Source of the DNA: an uncultured Methanobrevibacter sp.
GTDB lineage: Archaea; Methanobacteriota; Methanobacteria; Methanobacteriales; Methanobacteriaceae
Length of the DNA stretch: 64,000 nt
Assembly (NCBI RefSeq): GCF_902769175.1
Contig: NZ_CACXNW010000006.1
Span: forward strand, 55,875 to 119,874
Reading direction: 5' to 3'
Positions within the stretch are counted from its first letter, which is position 1. The number at the start of each line of letters is the position of its first letter. Both the position numbers and the translations under genes were made by a program. Below the pieces are notes generated by a model. That model was not told the DNA's origin and searched no databases. It saw only the letters and a list, made by a program, of their open reading frames with translations. This document shows, piece after piece, positions 63,993 to 64,000 of this stretch.

Positions 63993-64000
63993 ATGAAATA
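63993..64000 (+). CDS. Start of a gene cut by the window edge
   Basis: ATG 63993 is preceded at seven bases by GGTG (63982) and, about 100 bases upstream, by TTTATATAATA. Only two codons and part of a third are in view, so nothing can be said about the product. Confidence 0.35.

Noticed and set aside
1..64000. tRNA or rRNA genes, prophage or transposase genes
   Set aside because: I saw no tRNA- or rRNA-like stretch, no integrase, capsid or transposase; the holin-4-like domain at 49.3 kb belongs to a membrane phosphodiesterase.

Overview
The window looks like a chromosomal piece of a Methanobrevibacter-type methanogen (Methanobacteriales). The DNA is very AT-rich. Promoters carry archaeal TATA boxes, and start codons are preceded by GGTGAT or GGAGG-like ribosome sites or are leaderless. 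It encodes archaeal markers: the small subunit of D-family DNA polymerase, a UPF0147 protein, a DUF35 zinc-ribbon protein, a double-domain PurE-like protein, a CfbA/CbiX-type nickel chelatase (factor F430) and an archaeal-type UbiD decarboxylase. Secreted adhesin-like proteins with Ig-like or NCTF/GGAM repeats are also typical of this genus. The species call is inference; no rRNA or tRNA gene was seen.

Layout. 1-4.5 kb: two broken adhesin-like genes, an array of inverted repeats and two small membrane-protein genes. 4.9-7.3 kb: thiL and a decayed radical SAM gene. 7.4-30 kb: a large, mostly minus-strand surface-polymer region with two AT3 acyltransferases, four proteins with a CDP-glycerol glycerophosphotransferase domain (two carrying a C-terminal Ig-like module, one fused to a GT2 glycosyltransferase), two LicD-type genes (one frameshifted), a LicC-like nucleotidyltransferase and a bacterial-type GpsA. 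A UbiD decarboxylase and a double PurE follow, then two plus-strand GT2 genes. Together these could make and decorate a teichoic-acid-like, phosphodiester-linked surface polymer. 30-39.6 kb: Tex, a PMP-repeat adhesin, a cytosine-deaminase-like protein with a GNAT, another Ig-like adhesin, a His-rich CfbA and a DUF35 protein. 40-53.9 kb: a pilin-like gene pair, an MFS transporter, an internally deleted SDR, an FtsX/LolD-type ABC pair, a membrane phosphodiesterase-like protein, and MgtE with a PhoU/TrkA-C partner. 54-64 kb: a CbiH-like/Cys-rich protein, a Ser-rich secreted protein, DNA polymerase D small subunit, FucA, TrmO, a Panacea-domain protein, UPF0147, a HIRAN protein and a frameshifted ARPP-1-type gene.

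Three themes stand out. First, an 18-bp dyad (TGCAAGTAAGTACTTGCA and relatives) lies exactly 12 bp, end to start, before a TTATATA box upstream of all four adhesin-like genes, which suggests a dedicated surface-protein regulon. Second, almost every intergenic gap holds 35-60-bp tandem duplications, several of which copy the start or the last codons of a flanking gene. Third, many genes are broken by single-base nonsense changes, small indels, a tandem duplication or an internal deletion: two adhesins, amrS, a licD, an SDR, an ARPP-1 gene, a small membrane gene and the end of the PMP adhesin. These could be real decay or phase variation, or partly assembly error; the raw reads would decide.
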